Shown one piece after another: positions 1 to 8,956 of a DNA stretch of 56,001 nt. The notes below the pieces were generated by a model. It worked only from the letters and a program-made list of their open reading frames with translations, did no database searches and was not told the origin of the DNA. Numbering within the stretch: the first letter of the stretch is position 1; each line of letters begins with the position of its first letter. Source of the stretch: Mycoplasma sp. CAG:776 (GTDB lineage Bacteria; Bacillota_I; Bacilli_A; RF39; UBA660); NCBI GenBank assembly GCA_000438195.1, contig FR903072.1, forward strand, positions 1 to 56,001, read 5' to 3'. The translations under genes and the position numbers were made by a program.

Positions 1-145
1 CATAGTATCCACCTTTGTTTTTCCATTCTACTACATTTAAAACTATATTTCATCTGTTTCGACAAAACTTGTCAAAACTTATCATATAGTTAAAACATAA
101 CTTTTATCTTAATATAAATATACAAAATTATTAAATAATAGTCAA
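1..145 (-). promoter_or_regulatory. Promoter and 5' leader of a surface-protein-type gene leaving the left edge
   Basis: The minus strand reads TTGACT (140-145), 17 nt, TATATT (117-122), then a leader with the repeat element GATAAGTTTTGAC+AAGTTTTGTCGAA (58-83). An AGGTGG ribosome site and an ATG at 3-1 follow, so a gene starts at the window edge and runs leftwards. The same promoter and element precede the surface-protein genes at 17022, 27709, 34030 and 53870. The departing gene is therefore probably another family member, but none of its coding sequence is visible. Confidence 0.65.
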
Positions 146-175
146 TATCATTTTCAATATTTCAGTCTTTTTTAT

Positions 176-205
176 TTTAAAAAAAGATGCCTGTTAAGAC
201 ATCTT
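176..205 (-). terminator. Intrinsic terminator after dnaJ
   Basis: The minus strand has AAGATG pairing with CATCTT around a short loop, then a run of seven T. The hairpin overlaps the dnaJ stop codon and should end the hrcA-grpE-dnaK-pepF-dnaJ transcript. Confidence 0.75.
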
Positions 206-1334
206 ATAAATATTTTTTAAATTCTCTAAATTCAGGAGCATCATCTAAGTCTGTTTGAGCAAGCTCTTTTATTAGTTTCTTCTGAGCCATCGAAAGTTTT
301 TCTGGAATAATAACATTATAAATTACATACATATTACCTTTACCAAAAGCATTTACTTTCTTAACTCCTTTACCTTTTAATTTAACTTTATCTCCTGTAT
401 TAGTTCCTGGTTTTACCTCCAAAATAACATTACCTGTTAAAGTTGGAATCTCTTTTTTACAACCAAGTATTGCTTCTGTAATAGTAAGTGGTACAGTTAA
501 ATAAATATCTTCATCTTCTCTTTCAAATAAAGGATGAGCTTTTACTTTAAATTCAATATAAATATCTCCATTCGGTCCACCATTTGTACCTGCAGAACCT
601 TTACCACTAATTCGAAGTTGATATCCAGTATCTACTCCTTCTGGAATCGTAACTTCTATATCTTTTTTCTTTTTAACACTTCCAACTCCATTACATTCGC
701 TACATATTCTTTTAAAAGTTTTCCCAGTACCTCCACATTCATTACAAGTAGTTTGGGTTTGAAAAACGCCGAAAAGACTTCTTTGTTCACTAATAATTCT
801 ACCCGTTCCTCCACAAGTAGAACAAGTTTTTTCGTCAAATCCACCTTCACCATGGCAATTATCACATTTTTCATTTAAATCAAGGGTAATCGTTTTCTTG
901 CAACCATTAATAGCTTCTTCAAAATCTAATGAAACTTGAACTAAACTATCAGCACCCTTACGTGGTCTTTTTGAATTTGATCGAGCATTACTTCTTCCCC
1001 CGAAAGAACTAAATCCGCCAAAGCCACCAAAGCCACTACCAAATATTTCGCTAAAGATATCACCAAGATCAATATCTTCTGCATTAAAACCACTATACTG
1101 AGCATTTCCATTATTGGTAAAAGCTTGATGTCCAAATTGATCATATTGTCTTCTTTTATTAGGATCAGATAAAATAGCATAAGCTTCTCCTACTTCTTTA
1201 AACTTAGCCTCATCACCTGTTTGTTTATTATCAGGGTGATAAGTTTTAGCTAGTTTCCGAAATGCTCTTTTTATTTCTTCATCAGTAGCTGTTTTACTAA
1301 CCCCCAATATTTCATAATAATCTTTCTTATTCAT
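204..1334 (-). CDS. dnaJ: Chaperone DnaJ (Hsp40)
   Basis: Cytoplasmic co-chaperone that stimulates DnaK ATP hydrolysis and delivers unfolded clients. At 376 aa it is full length. It has an N-terminal J domain with HPD at residues 33-35, a Gly/Phe-rich linker at about 80-125, four CxxCxGxG-type zinc repeats (CDNCHGEG, CSTCGGTG, CNECGGTG, CSECNGVG) at about 155-215, and the C-terminal substrate-binding domains. It lies 11 nt downstream of pepF and is the last gene of the heat-shock operon. The usual dnaK-dnaJ adjacency is broken by pepF. Confidence 0.97.
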   Translation of the reverse strand: MNKKDYYEILGVSKTATDEEIKRAFRKLAKTYHPDNKQTGDEAKFKEVGEAYAILSDPNKRRQYDQFGHQAFTNNGNAQYSGFNAEDIDLGDIFSEIFGSGFGGFGGFSSFGGRSNARSNSKRPRKGADSLVQVSLDFEEAINGCKKTITLDLNEKCDNCHGEGGFDEKTCSTCGGTGRIISEQRSLFGVFQTQTTCNECGGTGKTFKRICSECNGVGSVKKKKDIEVTIPEGVDTGYQLRISGKGSAGTNGGPNGDIYIEFKVKAHPLFEREDEDIYLTVPLTITEAILGCKKEIPTLTGNVILEVKPGTNTGDKVKLKGKGVKKVNAFGKGNMYVIYNVIIPEKLSMAQKKLIKELAQTDLDDAPEFREFKKYL

Positions 1335-1345
1335 CTATCATCACC

Positions 1346-3139
1346 TTAATTCTTATATAATTCTTTTAGTTCATTTACTAAATCATCAAAATAGGCAAAA
1401 GCATCATTTAAAGTTTCTTTCTGAGTCATATCAACCCCTGCTACTTTTAAAGAATCAACTGGTGTTTTAGTACAACCCAATTTCAAAAATTCTAAATATT
1501 TTTCTTTCGCTCCATCTTTATGATTAAAAATATCCATGGCTATTTTAATAGCTGCCGCATAAGCAGTAGCATACTGATATACATAAAAATTCATATAAAA
1601 GTGTGGAATACGTTCCCATTCATATTGAATTAATTCATCAATTACTATATTTTCCCCCATATATTCTTGATTTAATTTATAATAAGTACTACACAAATAC
1701 TCATGAGTTAAAACTTCACCCTTTTGTTGTGCTTCATGAATTGTTTTTTCAAAGTCAGCAAACATCGTTTGACGATAAATAGTTGCTTTAAAATCACGAA
1801 TTAAATCATCAATCAAATATATTTTTTCTTCAACATTATCTGTCTTACTAATCAAATATTTACTAAGCAAAATTTGATTTACTTGACTTGCTACTTCTGC
1901 AACAAATATGGAATAACCATAGTCTTGATAACTTTGATTTTGAATAGCATAATAATAATGCATTGCATGACCAAGTTCATGAGCAAGAGTTGAAACATTT
2001 TCTAATGTTCCATTATAACTCAATAAAACATAAGGATGAACACTATAACAAGCCGTACAATAAGCTCCATTTCTCTTTCCGTCATTCGGACAAAAATCGA
2101 TCCATCTTTGTTGAAAAGCTTGTTTTAAATCATTAATATAATTATCACCTAAAACATTTAAAGCTTGATATAGCAATTCTTCTGCTTCTTTTTCACTATA
2201 TTTTTTAGTAATCCCCCTACTCATAGCAGTATTAGTATCATATATATGAAGTTTATTAAATCCTAATGCTTTACTTTTAATTTTCCAAAACTTAGATAGA
2301 GGCGCAACATTCTTCTTAACAGTATCAATTAAAAAATCATAAATCTCTTCTGGTATTTCATTTTGATATAAAGAAGCTTCTCTAGCACTTTTATATCCTC
2401 TAATCTGAGCTATTTTATTATTATTATTTACTTCACTAGCAAGTAAATTAGCATAAGTATTCTTAAAATTACCATAAGTAGTAAGTAATTTAGTAAAAGC
2501 TTGTTTTCTTTCACTTCGATCATTAGATTCAATAAACTCATGATAAGTTTTTTCATTTAATTCTACTTTTTTACCATCTTTATTTTTTATAGTACCAAAT
2601 TTCATATCAGCATCCGTTAAATAAGAATAAACTTGATCCGGTATACTAAAAGTAGTAGATAAAGAAGAAAGAATTTTTTCTTCTTTATCGCTTAATACAT
2701 ACTCTTTCAACCGAAATATATCCGTTAATACTCGTTCATATTCTTTTAATTTAGAATTTTTCTTTATGTATTCTTCAATTAAAGCCCTATCTCCTTTTAA
2801 AATTTCTGGAACTAGAAAAGAACAAGCTTCTTGATACTCTTCATATAATTTATATGCTTTTCCATACATGGCTTGATACTTCACTTCTGTAGTATCACTA
2901 TCATTATTAATATGAGCATATACATAAATTCGCTCCAAAATTTTCGATAAATGATTATCAAAAGATAATGCTTCATATAAAATATTCTCATTATCTAAAA
3001 GATGCCCTTGGTACTCACTATAATCTTTTAAATGTTCCTTTACGAATTGATAATCTTTTAGATAATCTTCTTCTGTTTTATATAAATCTTGTACATTCCA
3101 TTTTAAATTTTCCTTAAAATCTTTTCTTAATTTAGCCAT
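1346..3139 (-). CDS. pepF: Oligoendopeptidase F (M3B metallopeptidase)
   Basis: Zinc endopeptidase that cleaves short peptides in the cytoplasm. The 597-aa product has the M3 zinc motif HELGH near residue 387, followed by HYYYA, and the downstream glutamate region typical of the family. Start: ATG preceded by AAAGGA at 5-nt spacing. It sits between dnaK and dnaJ. A 9-bp hairpin follows dnaK, so pepF-dnaJ may be reached by read-through or by an unrecognised internal promoter. A role in clearing heat-damaged peptides is inferred from position only. Confidence 0.95.
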   Translation of the reverse strand: MAKLRKDFKENLKWNVQDLYKTEEDYLKDYQFVKEHLKDYSEYQGHLLDNENILYEALSFDNHLSKILERIYVYAHINNDSDTTEVKYQAMYGKAYKLYEEYQEACSFLVPEILKGDRALIEEYIKKNSKLKEYERVLTDIFRLKEYVLSDKEEKILSSLSTTFSIPDQVYSYLTDADMKFGTIKNKDGKKVELNEKTYHEFIESNDRSERKQAFTKLLTTYGNFKNTYANLLASEVNNNNKIAQIRGYKSAREASLYQNEIPEEIYDFLIDTVKKNVAPLSKFWKIKSKALGFNKLHIYDTNTAMSRGITKKYSEKEAEELLYQALNVLGDNYINDLKQAFQQRWIDFCPNDGKRNGAYCTACYSVHPYVLLSYNGTLENVSTLAHELGHAMHYYYAIQNQSYQDYGYSIFVAEVASQVNQILLSKYLISKTDNVEEKIYLIDDLIRDFKATIYRQTMFADFEKTIHEAQQKGEVLTHEYLCSTYYKLNQEYMGENIVIDELIQYEWERIPHFYMNFYVYQYATAYAAAIKIAMDIFNHKDGAKEKYLEFLKLGCTKTPVDSLKVAGVDMTQKETLNDAFAYFDDLVNELKELYKN

Positions 3140-3159
3140 AGTATTCCTTTCTCGAAAGA

Positions 3160-3181
3160 AAGTTCTAGTTTCCTAGAACTT
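3160..3181 (-). terminator. Hairpin between dnaK and pepF, possible attenuating terminator
   Basis: A perfect 9-bp stem AAGTTCTAG/CTAGAACTT with a 4-nt loop overlaps the dnaK stop. It is followed on the minus strand by TCTTTC, not a clean T run. A second small inverted repeat (CTTTC/GAAAG) overlaps it. It may partly terminate or stabilise the dnaK message. Confidence 0.55.
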
Positions 3182-5012
3182 ATTTTTCCTCATAATTTGC
3201 TTCTTCTACATCATCTTTTGAATCTTTATCTTTAGATTCTTCTTTTTCTTCTGACGCAGTTTCCGCTTGTTTTTCTTTTGCAGCTTCTTCATAAACTTTA
3301 GTTGCAAGCTTCATTGCTACTTCATTTAAGCTTTCTGTTTTCTTTTTGATATCATCAGTATCATTAGCTTCCATAGCTTTCTTTAATTCTTCGATTTTTT
3401 CTTCAGCATCTTTCTTATCTTTTTCATCTACTTTATCGCCTAAATCTTTAATGGCTTTTTCTGTTGCAAAAATCATTGATTCTGCTTCATTTTTAACGTC
3501 AGCCTCAGCCTTACGTTTTTCATCAGCTTCTTTATTTGCTTCTGCTTCTTTTACCATCTTATCAATTTCGTCATCACTTAAATTAGTAGATGAAGTAATG
3601 GTAATAGATTGTTCTTTATTAGTTCCTAAATCTTTAGCCGTTACATGAACGATACCATTAGCATCAATATCAAATTTAACTTCAATTTGTGGAATTCCTC
3701 TAGGTGCTGGTGGAATATTTGTTAATTGGAAGTTTCCTAAAGTTTTATTATCAGCGGCCATAGGTCTTTCACCTTGTAAAATATGAATATCTACAGCTGG
3801 TTGATTATCCGCAGCAGTTGAGAATACTTGTGATTTACTTGTTGGAATAGTCGTATTTCTTGGAATTAATACGGTCATAACTCCACCTAAAGTTTCAAGT
3901 CCTAAAGATAATGGAGTAACATCAAGTAAAACGATATCTTCTACTTCACCAGTTAAAACACCACCTTGAATAGCAGCACCCATTGCTACAACTTCATCAG
4001 GGTTAACACTCTTATTAGGTTCTTGTCCAAGTTCTTTCTTAACAAGTTCTTGAATATAAGGAATACGAGTTGAACCACCAACTAAAATAACTTTATCAAT
4101 ATCTTTATTAGTTAATTTCGCATCTTTTAAAGCTTTATGAACTGGTTCAAGAGTTGAATCAAATAAATCGCGACATAAATCTTCGAATTTAGCTTTTGAT
4201 AAAGATGTCTCAAAATGTAAAGGTCCCTCACTATTTTGAGCGATGAATGGTAAGCTAATAGAAGCCGTTGTCATACCAGATAAATCTTTCTTAGCTTTTT
4301 CAGCAGCATCTTTAATACGTTGCATAGCCATTCTATCTTTAGATAAATCAATGCCGTTTTCTTTCTTAAATTCATCTACTAAATAATCCATGATTCTCTC
4401 ATCAAAGTCATCACCGCCTAAACGGTTATTACCAGCTGTTGCTTTAACTTCAAATACACCATCACCAAGTTCAAGGATAGATACGTCAAATGTACCTCCA
4501 CCTAAATCATAAACTAAAATAGTTTGTAATTTATCTTGTTTATCAAGTCCATAAGCTAAAGCAGCTGCTGTTGGTTCATTGATAATACGTTCAACTTCAA
4601 GTCCTGCAATCTTACCAGCATTTTTAGTTGCTTGACGCTCAGCATCATTAAAGTAAGCAGGAACGGTAATAACCGCTTTTGTTACTTTTTCACCTAAATA
4701 AGCTTCTGCATCTTTTTTTAATTTAGCAAGAATTTTCGCACTAATTTCTTCTGGTGTATATTTTTTATCATTAGCTTCTACTTTCTCACTAGTACCCATT
4801 TTTCTTTTAATAGAAGAAATCGTATTTTTCGCATTCGTAACAGCTTGGTTACGAGCAATTTGTCCAACCATTTCTTCTTCGCCTTTAAAAGCAACTACAG
4901 AAGGTGTTGTACGAGCTCCCTCAGCATTAGGAATAACCTTTGGTTCACCACCCTCTAAAACAGCAACACAACTATTTGTTGTACCTAAATCTATACCTAT
5001 AATTTTTGCCAT
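3180..5012 (-). CDS. dnaK: Chaperone DnaK (Hsp70)
   Basis: ATP-dependent folding chaperone. From the ATG at 5012 the protein is 610 aa, a normal size. It has the N-terminal nucleotide-binding motif GIDLGTTNSCV, the phosphate loop DLGGGTFDVS, the adenosine motif ILVGGSTRIP, a substrate-binding domain and an acidic, Lys/Glu-rich C-terminal tail. The start was chosen for its AAGGAG site 10 nt upstream. An in-frame ATG further upstream would overlap grpE and lacks such a site. The gene begins 1 nt after the grpE stop, consistent with translational coupling. Confidence 0.98.
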   Translation of the reverse strand: MAKIIGIDLGTTNSCVAVLEGGEPKVIPNAEGARTTPSVVAFKGEEEMVGQIARNQAVTNAKNTISSIKRKMGTSEKVEANDKKYTPEEISAKILAKLKKDAEAYLGEKVTKAVITVPAYFNDAERQATKNAGKIAGLEVERIINEPTAAALAYGLDKQDKLQTILVYDLGGGTFDVSILELGDGVFEVKATAGNNRLGGDDFDERIMDYLVDEFKKENGIDLSKDRMAMQRIKDAAEKAKKDLSGMTTASISLPFIAQNSEGPLHFETSLSKAKFEDLCRDLFDSTLEPVHKALKDAKLTNKDIDKVILVGGSTRIPYIQELVKKELGQEPNKSVNPDEVVAMGAAIQGGVLTGEVEDIVLLDVTPLSLGLETLGGVMTVLIPRNTTIPTSKSQVFSTAADNQPAVDIHILQGERPMAADNKTLGNFQLTNIPPAPRGIPQIEVKFDIDANGIVHVTAKDLGTNKEQSITITSSTNLSDDEIDKMVKEAEANKEADEKRKAEADVKNEAESMIFATEKAIKDLGDKVDEKDKKDAEEKIEELKKAMEANDTDDIKKKTESLNEVAMKLATKVYEEAAKEKQAETASEEKEESKDKDSKDDVEEANYEEK

Positions 5013-5013
5013 G

Positions 5014-5586
5014 TTATTCACTCTCCTTTTCATTTACTTTAACCATGGCTGGTCTAAGTATTTTATCTTGATACATATATCCTTTTTGTAAAACTTCAAG
5101 GACAACATTATTTTCTAATTCAGGATCATTACCAGTTACTACTGCATTCATAATATTAGGATCAAATTCTTTATGGAAACATTCAATTTCTACCACACCT
5201 TTACTAGTTAAAATACTAATCAGGTTATCATAAATCATTCTAAATCCTTCTAAAAACTTTTCGGTACCTTCTTGTTTAATTTTTAAGGCTCTTTCAAAAT
5301 TATCAATAATTGGAAGGAGCTTCTCTACCATATCAAAGCCATCATATTTATAAGCATTTGCTAGATCAATCTCACTTCTTCTTCTGATATTTTGCATCTC
5401 AGCAGTAATTCGTAACACTTTCTCTTTTAAGTCCAAATTAGCTTTAATAAGTTCATCTTTTTCCTTGTCAATTTTTTTTCTTTTTTCTTTTACTTTCTTT
5501 TTGGATTCTTCTTTTACAGGTTGCCCCTCTACTACAGTATCATTTTGTAGAGGCTCTGTATTATTTTCTTTTACTTCTTCTTCCAT
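5014..5586 (-). CDS. grpE: Nucleotide exchange factor GrpE
   Basis: Releases ADP from DnaK to reset the chaperone cycle. The 190-aa product has a charged, low-complexity N-terminus (residues 1-50), a long coiled coil (about 50-110) containing the family segment EMQNIRRRSEID, and the C-terminal beta domain with GKVNEKE-like end sequence (MVKVNEKE). It starts one base before the hrcA stop region and ends 1 nt before dnaK, in the classic hrcA-grpE-dnaK order. Confidence 0.96.
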   Translation of the reverse strand: MEEEVKENNTEPLQNDTVVEGQPVKEESKKKVKEKRKKIDKEKDELIKANLDLKEKVLRITAEMQNIRRRSEIDLANAYKYDGFDMVEKLLPIIDNFERALKIKQEGTEKFLEGFRMIYDNLISILTSKGVVEIECFHKEFDPNIMNAVVTGNDPELENNVVLEVLQKGYMYQDKILRPAMVKVNEKESE

Positions 5587-6594
5587 TTAATCACCTTTTT
5601 CCTCTAGCCATTTATTTAAAATATTAAGTACTGCTACTACTCGATCATATTCCATTCTTTTTGGACCGATAATCGCAATCGTACCTTCTTCTCCACCTAG
5701 AGAATAGTTCGTCTTAACAACTGTAACGTTATCATCGAAATTACTCTCACTACCAATATAAATGCTAATATCTCGATTATCATTCTTTTCAATCTTCCTC
5801 ACTTGTTCTTCATCTTCAAGTTTAGAAATAAGACGTTTAATCTCCGATGGTTCATTATACTCCGGTTGATTTAACATTTTCGATTTTCCAACAACATGGA
5901 TATTCTCATTATTATGAATGAAATCATGAAAAGCATCATAAAATATGCCATAGACTGCTTCATATTGTTCTACTTGTTTTGAAATAATAGGCTTAATATC
6001 ATATTCTAAACGTTCTCCAACTAACGGAAGTGGTGTCCCAATAAGCATTTTATTAATAATTTCACTTATTTTAACTACTTCCATCATCCGAATATCTTTT
6101 GGAATACTAAATTGTTTATTTTTGACAATTCCTTTATCCGTACAAACTAAAGCCACTAATTTTACTTCATCAAGTGGAATAATATTAATTTGTCTTAAAA
6201 CATTCTCATCACTTTCTTTACCTAAAGAAACACTTGTATAATTCGTAATATCGCTAATAATCTCCAAACATTTTTCAATGGCATCACTAACTGTTAAGCT
6301 TTTATTCGAAAATAAAGTTTGAAGTTTCAACATATCTTCCCCACTTAACTCTTTTGGTTCCATCAAATACTCTACATAATATCTATAGCCAGCTTCACTA
6401 GGAATACGACCACTAGAAATATGGTTTTTTTCAATATATCCCAATTTCTCTAAAATAGCCATTTCATTACGAATTGTAGCACTAGAACACTTAAATTTAT
6501 CACATAGATGTTTTGAACCAATCGGTTTAATCTCTTTAATATAACATTCTACAATTTCTTTAAGTAAGCTTTTTTGTCTTTCATCCACTTTCAT
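5587..6594 (-). CDS. hrcA: Heat-inducible transcription repressor HrcA
   Basis: Repressor that binds CIRCE and requires GroEL for activity. The product is about 335 aa. It has an N-terminal winged helix-turn-helix (residues 1-75, with GSKHLCDKF and SSATIRNEMAILEKLGYI) and the C-terminal HrcA regulatory domain. ATG 6594 was chosen; GTG at 6597 is equally in frame. A CIRCE element ends 8 nt upstream of the start, so the gene is autoregulated with grpE, dnaK and probably pepF-dnaJ. Confidence 0.96.
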   Translation of the reverse strand: MKVDERQKSLLKEIVECYIKEIKPIGSKHLCDKFKCSSATIRNEMAILEKLGYIEKNHISSGRIPSEAGYRYYVEYLMEPKELSGEDMLKLQTLFSNKSLTVSDAIEKCLEIISDITNYTSVSLGKESDENVLRQINIIPLDEVKLVALVCTDKGIVKNKQFSIPKDIRMMEVVKISEIINKMLIGTPLPLVGERLEYDIKPIISKQVEQYEAVYGIFYDAFHDFIHNNENIHVVGKSKMLNQPEYNEPSEIKRLISKLEDEEQVRKIEKNDNRDISIYIGSESNFDDNVTVVKTNYSLGGEEGTIAIIGPKRMEYDRVVAVLNILNKWLEEKGD

Positions 6595-6601
6595 CACCTA
6601 C

Positions 6602-6628
6602 TTAGCACCTTTTACCTCTAAGTGCTAA
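6602..6628. promoter_or_regulatory. CIRCE operator of the hrcA operon
   Basis: TTAGCACCT, 9-nt spacer, AAGTGCTAA matches the CIRCE consensus (TTAGCACTC-N9-GAGTGCTAA) with one changed base in each arm. It lies just downstream of the -10 box of the hrcA promoter, so HrcA bound here would block transcription. Confidence 0.92.
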
Positions 6629-6632
6629 TACC

Positions 6633-6661
6633 ATTATAATATTATGCTTAGCACTTGTCAA
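6633..6661 (-). promoter_or_regulatory. hrcA operon promoter
   Basis: On the minus strand TTGACA (6661-6656), a 17-nt spacer and TATAAT (6638-6633): a perfect sigma-A consensus, as expected for a promoter held down by a repressor. Confidence 0.9.
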
Positions 6662-6675
6662 TATATAACTGCTAA
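6648..6675. promoter_or_regulatory. Second CIRCE-like inverted repeat
   Basis: TTAGCACTT, 10-nt spacer, AACTGCTAA overlaps the -35 box of the hrcA promoter. Its arms resemble CIRCE, but the spacer is one base longer and the right arm has a mismatch. It may be a weaker HrcA site. Confidence 0.55.
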
Positions 6676-6741
6676 TTTTTTATTTTTTTAGCAAAAAGGC
6701 CAAAATCCTTTTCAAAAAGTTACTCTACGCATAATCTGTAT

Positions 6742-6770
6742 TTGACAACAAAAAAGAAGAATGCTATGAT
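6742..6770 (+). promoter_or_regulatory. Promoter of the ABC exporter
   Basis: TTGACA (6742-6747), 17-nt spacer, TATGAT (6765-6770), 32 nt before the start codon and divergent from the hrcA promoter. Confidence 0.8.
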
Positions 6771-6802
6771 AAAGCAACAAAAAAAATAAAGGAGTTGAAA
6801 GA

Positions 6803-8530
6803 ATGCAAAAACTAAAACATTTTAAAAAATTTTGGAATTATATAAAAGATGATAAATTAAAGCTATTATTTTACATCATTTTAGTAGGCTTATCCTACTT
6901 ACCAGCTTTAATATCCGTTTACTTTTGGGGAATCGCCGTCGAAGCTTTAGTTGCTAAAAACCTAGCAAATTTTACTTTATATTTAGCCATTTATGAAGGA
7001 ATCTATATTATTTTTTATACTTTTCTTCAAATTCCCCGAGATTATCTTTACACTTATTTTGAAATTAAATTTACCAAAAATGTCAGCATTGACTTATACA
7101 AAAAGATTGATAATCTTCCAGCGATTGCCTTTGAAGAAGTTGGAGTTGGCGAATTTATCAATCGCTTATATACCGATCCTGATCGTGTAATGGAACTTTT
7201 AGCTAAAATCGTAAGATTAATATGTAAAGCTATTGTCGTAATTGTTGTAATGATAATTGCTCTTCAAATCTCTTTCATCTTATTTTTAGAAATTATTTTC
7301 TTAGCTATTATCATGGGATTTATTTCCACAAAATTTTTCCCTAAAATCAAAAAAAGTCAAGAAAATATCAAAAAAGAAAGTGATGCTTATGTAAAAGTTG
7401 CAACCGAAAATATTACTGGAATTCGTGAAATTAAATCTTTAGGAATTACCTCAATCATTGAAGAAAATATTTCCAAAGTGATTCATAAATTATTTAATCA
7501 TACAGCTAAAGTACGCAAATATGAAAGATGGTATTATGCTCTAAACAATTTAGCATATTTCCTAATTCAATTTTTAATACTTTTTACAACTGGAAAAGCT
7601 TTTTTAGAGGGAACCATTAGTTTAAGTATTTTCTTAATGATGGAAACATACATTTGGCGTATTGATGAAGTAGTTGAAAGTATCAGTGATTTTGGAGTAA
7701 GTTTTAATAAGGTAACGGTTTCTTTAAAAAGAATTAATGAAATATTAAACAATAAATTATATCAAGATGAAAAATATGGAAATCAAGTTCTTAATAATGC
7801 AAAAGGAATTATTGAATTTAAAAACGTAAGATTTAAATATAAAGAAAATGAAAATTATACATTAAACAATCTAAATCTCAAAATTACTCCCCATAAAAAA
7901 ATAGCCATTGTCGGAAAAAGTGGAAATGGAAAGAGTACAATTTTTAATTTATTATTACGATATTTTGATCCTACTAAAGGTGAAATTACTTTAGATGAAA
8001 TAAACTTAAAAGATTTAACCAAAGAATCTTTACGTAACAACATATCTATTATTAGACAAAGCCCTTTCATATTTAATCTGTCTATCTTAGATAATTTTAA
8101 ACTAGTAAAACCCGATGTTACTCTAGAAAATGTTCGTTCTTTTTGTAAAAAAGCATATATAGATGATTACATTATGAGTTTACCAGAACAGTACAATACA
8201 ATTATTGGAGAAGGTGGTATCAACTTATCTGGAGGGCAAAAGCAACGTTTAGCTATCGCAAGAACTTTACTATTAAATACTAAAATTATCTTATTTGATG
8301 AAGCCACTAGTGCTTTAGATAATGAATCTCAAGAATTTATTAAAAAAACAATTGATAATTTAGTAAAGGATCATACAATTATTATTGTTGGTCATCGCTT
8401 ATCTACCATTATGGATGCTGATGAAATTCATGTAATTGAACAAGGTAAATTAATTGCTAGTGGTCCTCACCAAGAATTATTAAAAACATGTAAGTCTTAT
8501 CAAACTTTATATCAATCTGAATCAAACTAG
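6803..8530 (+). CDS. ABC exporter, fused membrane and ATPase half-transporter
   Basis: The 575-aa protein has a six-helix type-IV exporter domain (residues about 20-310) and a C-terminal ABC ATPase. The ATPase carries Walker A GKSGNGKST near 372, signature LSGGQKQRL near 475, Walker B IILFDEAT near 495 and the H-loop GHRLST near 530. Such half-transporters dimerise and export drugs, lipids or peptides; the substrate cannot be told here. It has its own promoter and terminator, so it is monocistronic. Confidence 0.9.
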   Translation: MQKLKHFKKFWNYIKDDKLKLLFYIILVGLSYLPALISVYFWGIAVEALVAKNLANFTLYLAIYEGIYIIFYTFLQIPRDYLYTYFEIKFTKNVSIDLYKKIDNLPAIAFEEVGVGEFINRLYTDPDRVMELLAKIVRLICKAIVVIVVMIIALQISFILFLEIIFLAIIMGFISTKFFPKIKKSQENIKKESDAYVKVATENITGIREIKSLGITSIIEENISKVIHKLFNHTAKVRKYERWYYALNNLAYFLIQFLILFTTGKAFLEGTISLSIFLMMETYIWRIDEVVESISDFGVSFNKVTVSLKRINEILNNKLYQDEKYGNQVLNNAKGIIEFKNVRFKYKENENYTLNNLNLKITPHKKIAIVGKSGNGKSTIFNLLLRYFDPTKGEITLDEINLKDLTKESLRNNISIIRQSPFIFNLSILDNFKLVKPDVTLENVRSFCKKAYIDDYIMSLPEQYNTIIGEGGINLSGGQKQRLAIARTLLLNTKIILFDEATSALDNESQEFIKKTIDNLVKDHTIIIVGHRLSTIMDADEIHVIEQGKLIASGPHQELLKTCKSYQTLYQSESN

Positions 8531-8550
8531 CTATTGCTAGTTTTTTTTGA
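8525..8550 (+). terminator. Terminator after the ABC exporter
   Basis: A 7-bp stem AACTAGC/GCTAGTT with loop TATT, followed by a T run. It overlaps the exporter stop codon. Confidence 0.85.
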
Positions 8551-8581
8551 ATAAAAATTAAAAAAGCCCATATAGTTTAAC

Positions 8582-8956
8582 ATGAATATAGGAGTAAAAT
8601 TACAAAGACTAAATACTGAAGATCTAATTTGGATAGTATATCTTTTTATAGCACTAGCAGCTTTAATATCTGATCAATACGAAAGAAACTATCTAAAAAC
8701 CAATAATCCAAATAGTCAAAAAAAATTTAAATTAATTAATATTACCGTATTAACAATTGCTCTTTTTATTTACCTGTATTTTATTATATTAAACTATGAT
8801 GATATAAAACATTTAAAAAAAGAAGCCACAAGAAAAGAGGTTATTACCTCTCATGTAGCTTTAATAGCAGCCCTATTATTCTTTATTGGTGGTATTCTAA
8901 CATGGATAGCTGAAATAAACCGTAACACACCAGATAATGATTTTGGAATTATCTAA
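8582..8956 (+). CDS. Small membrane protein of unknown function
   Basis: 124 aa with three hydrophobic helices: about residues 16-32, 52-70 and 92-110. The intervening loops are charged. I do not recognise the family. No clear ribosome site precedes the ATG, so the start is uncertain. It ends one base before the convergent deacetylase gene, with no hairpin seen between them. The hydrophobic pattern and codon use support it being real. Confidence 0.55.
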   Translation: MNIGVKLQRLNTEDLIWIVYLFIALAALISDQYERNYLKTNNPNSQKKFKLINITVLTIALFIYLYFIILNYDDIKHLKKEATRKEVITSHVALIAALLFFIGGILTWIAEINRNTPDNDFGII

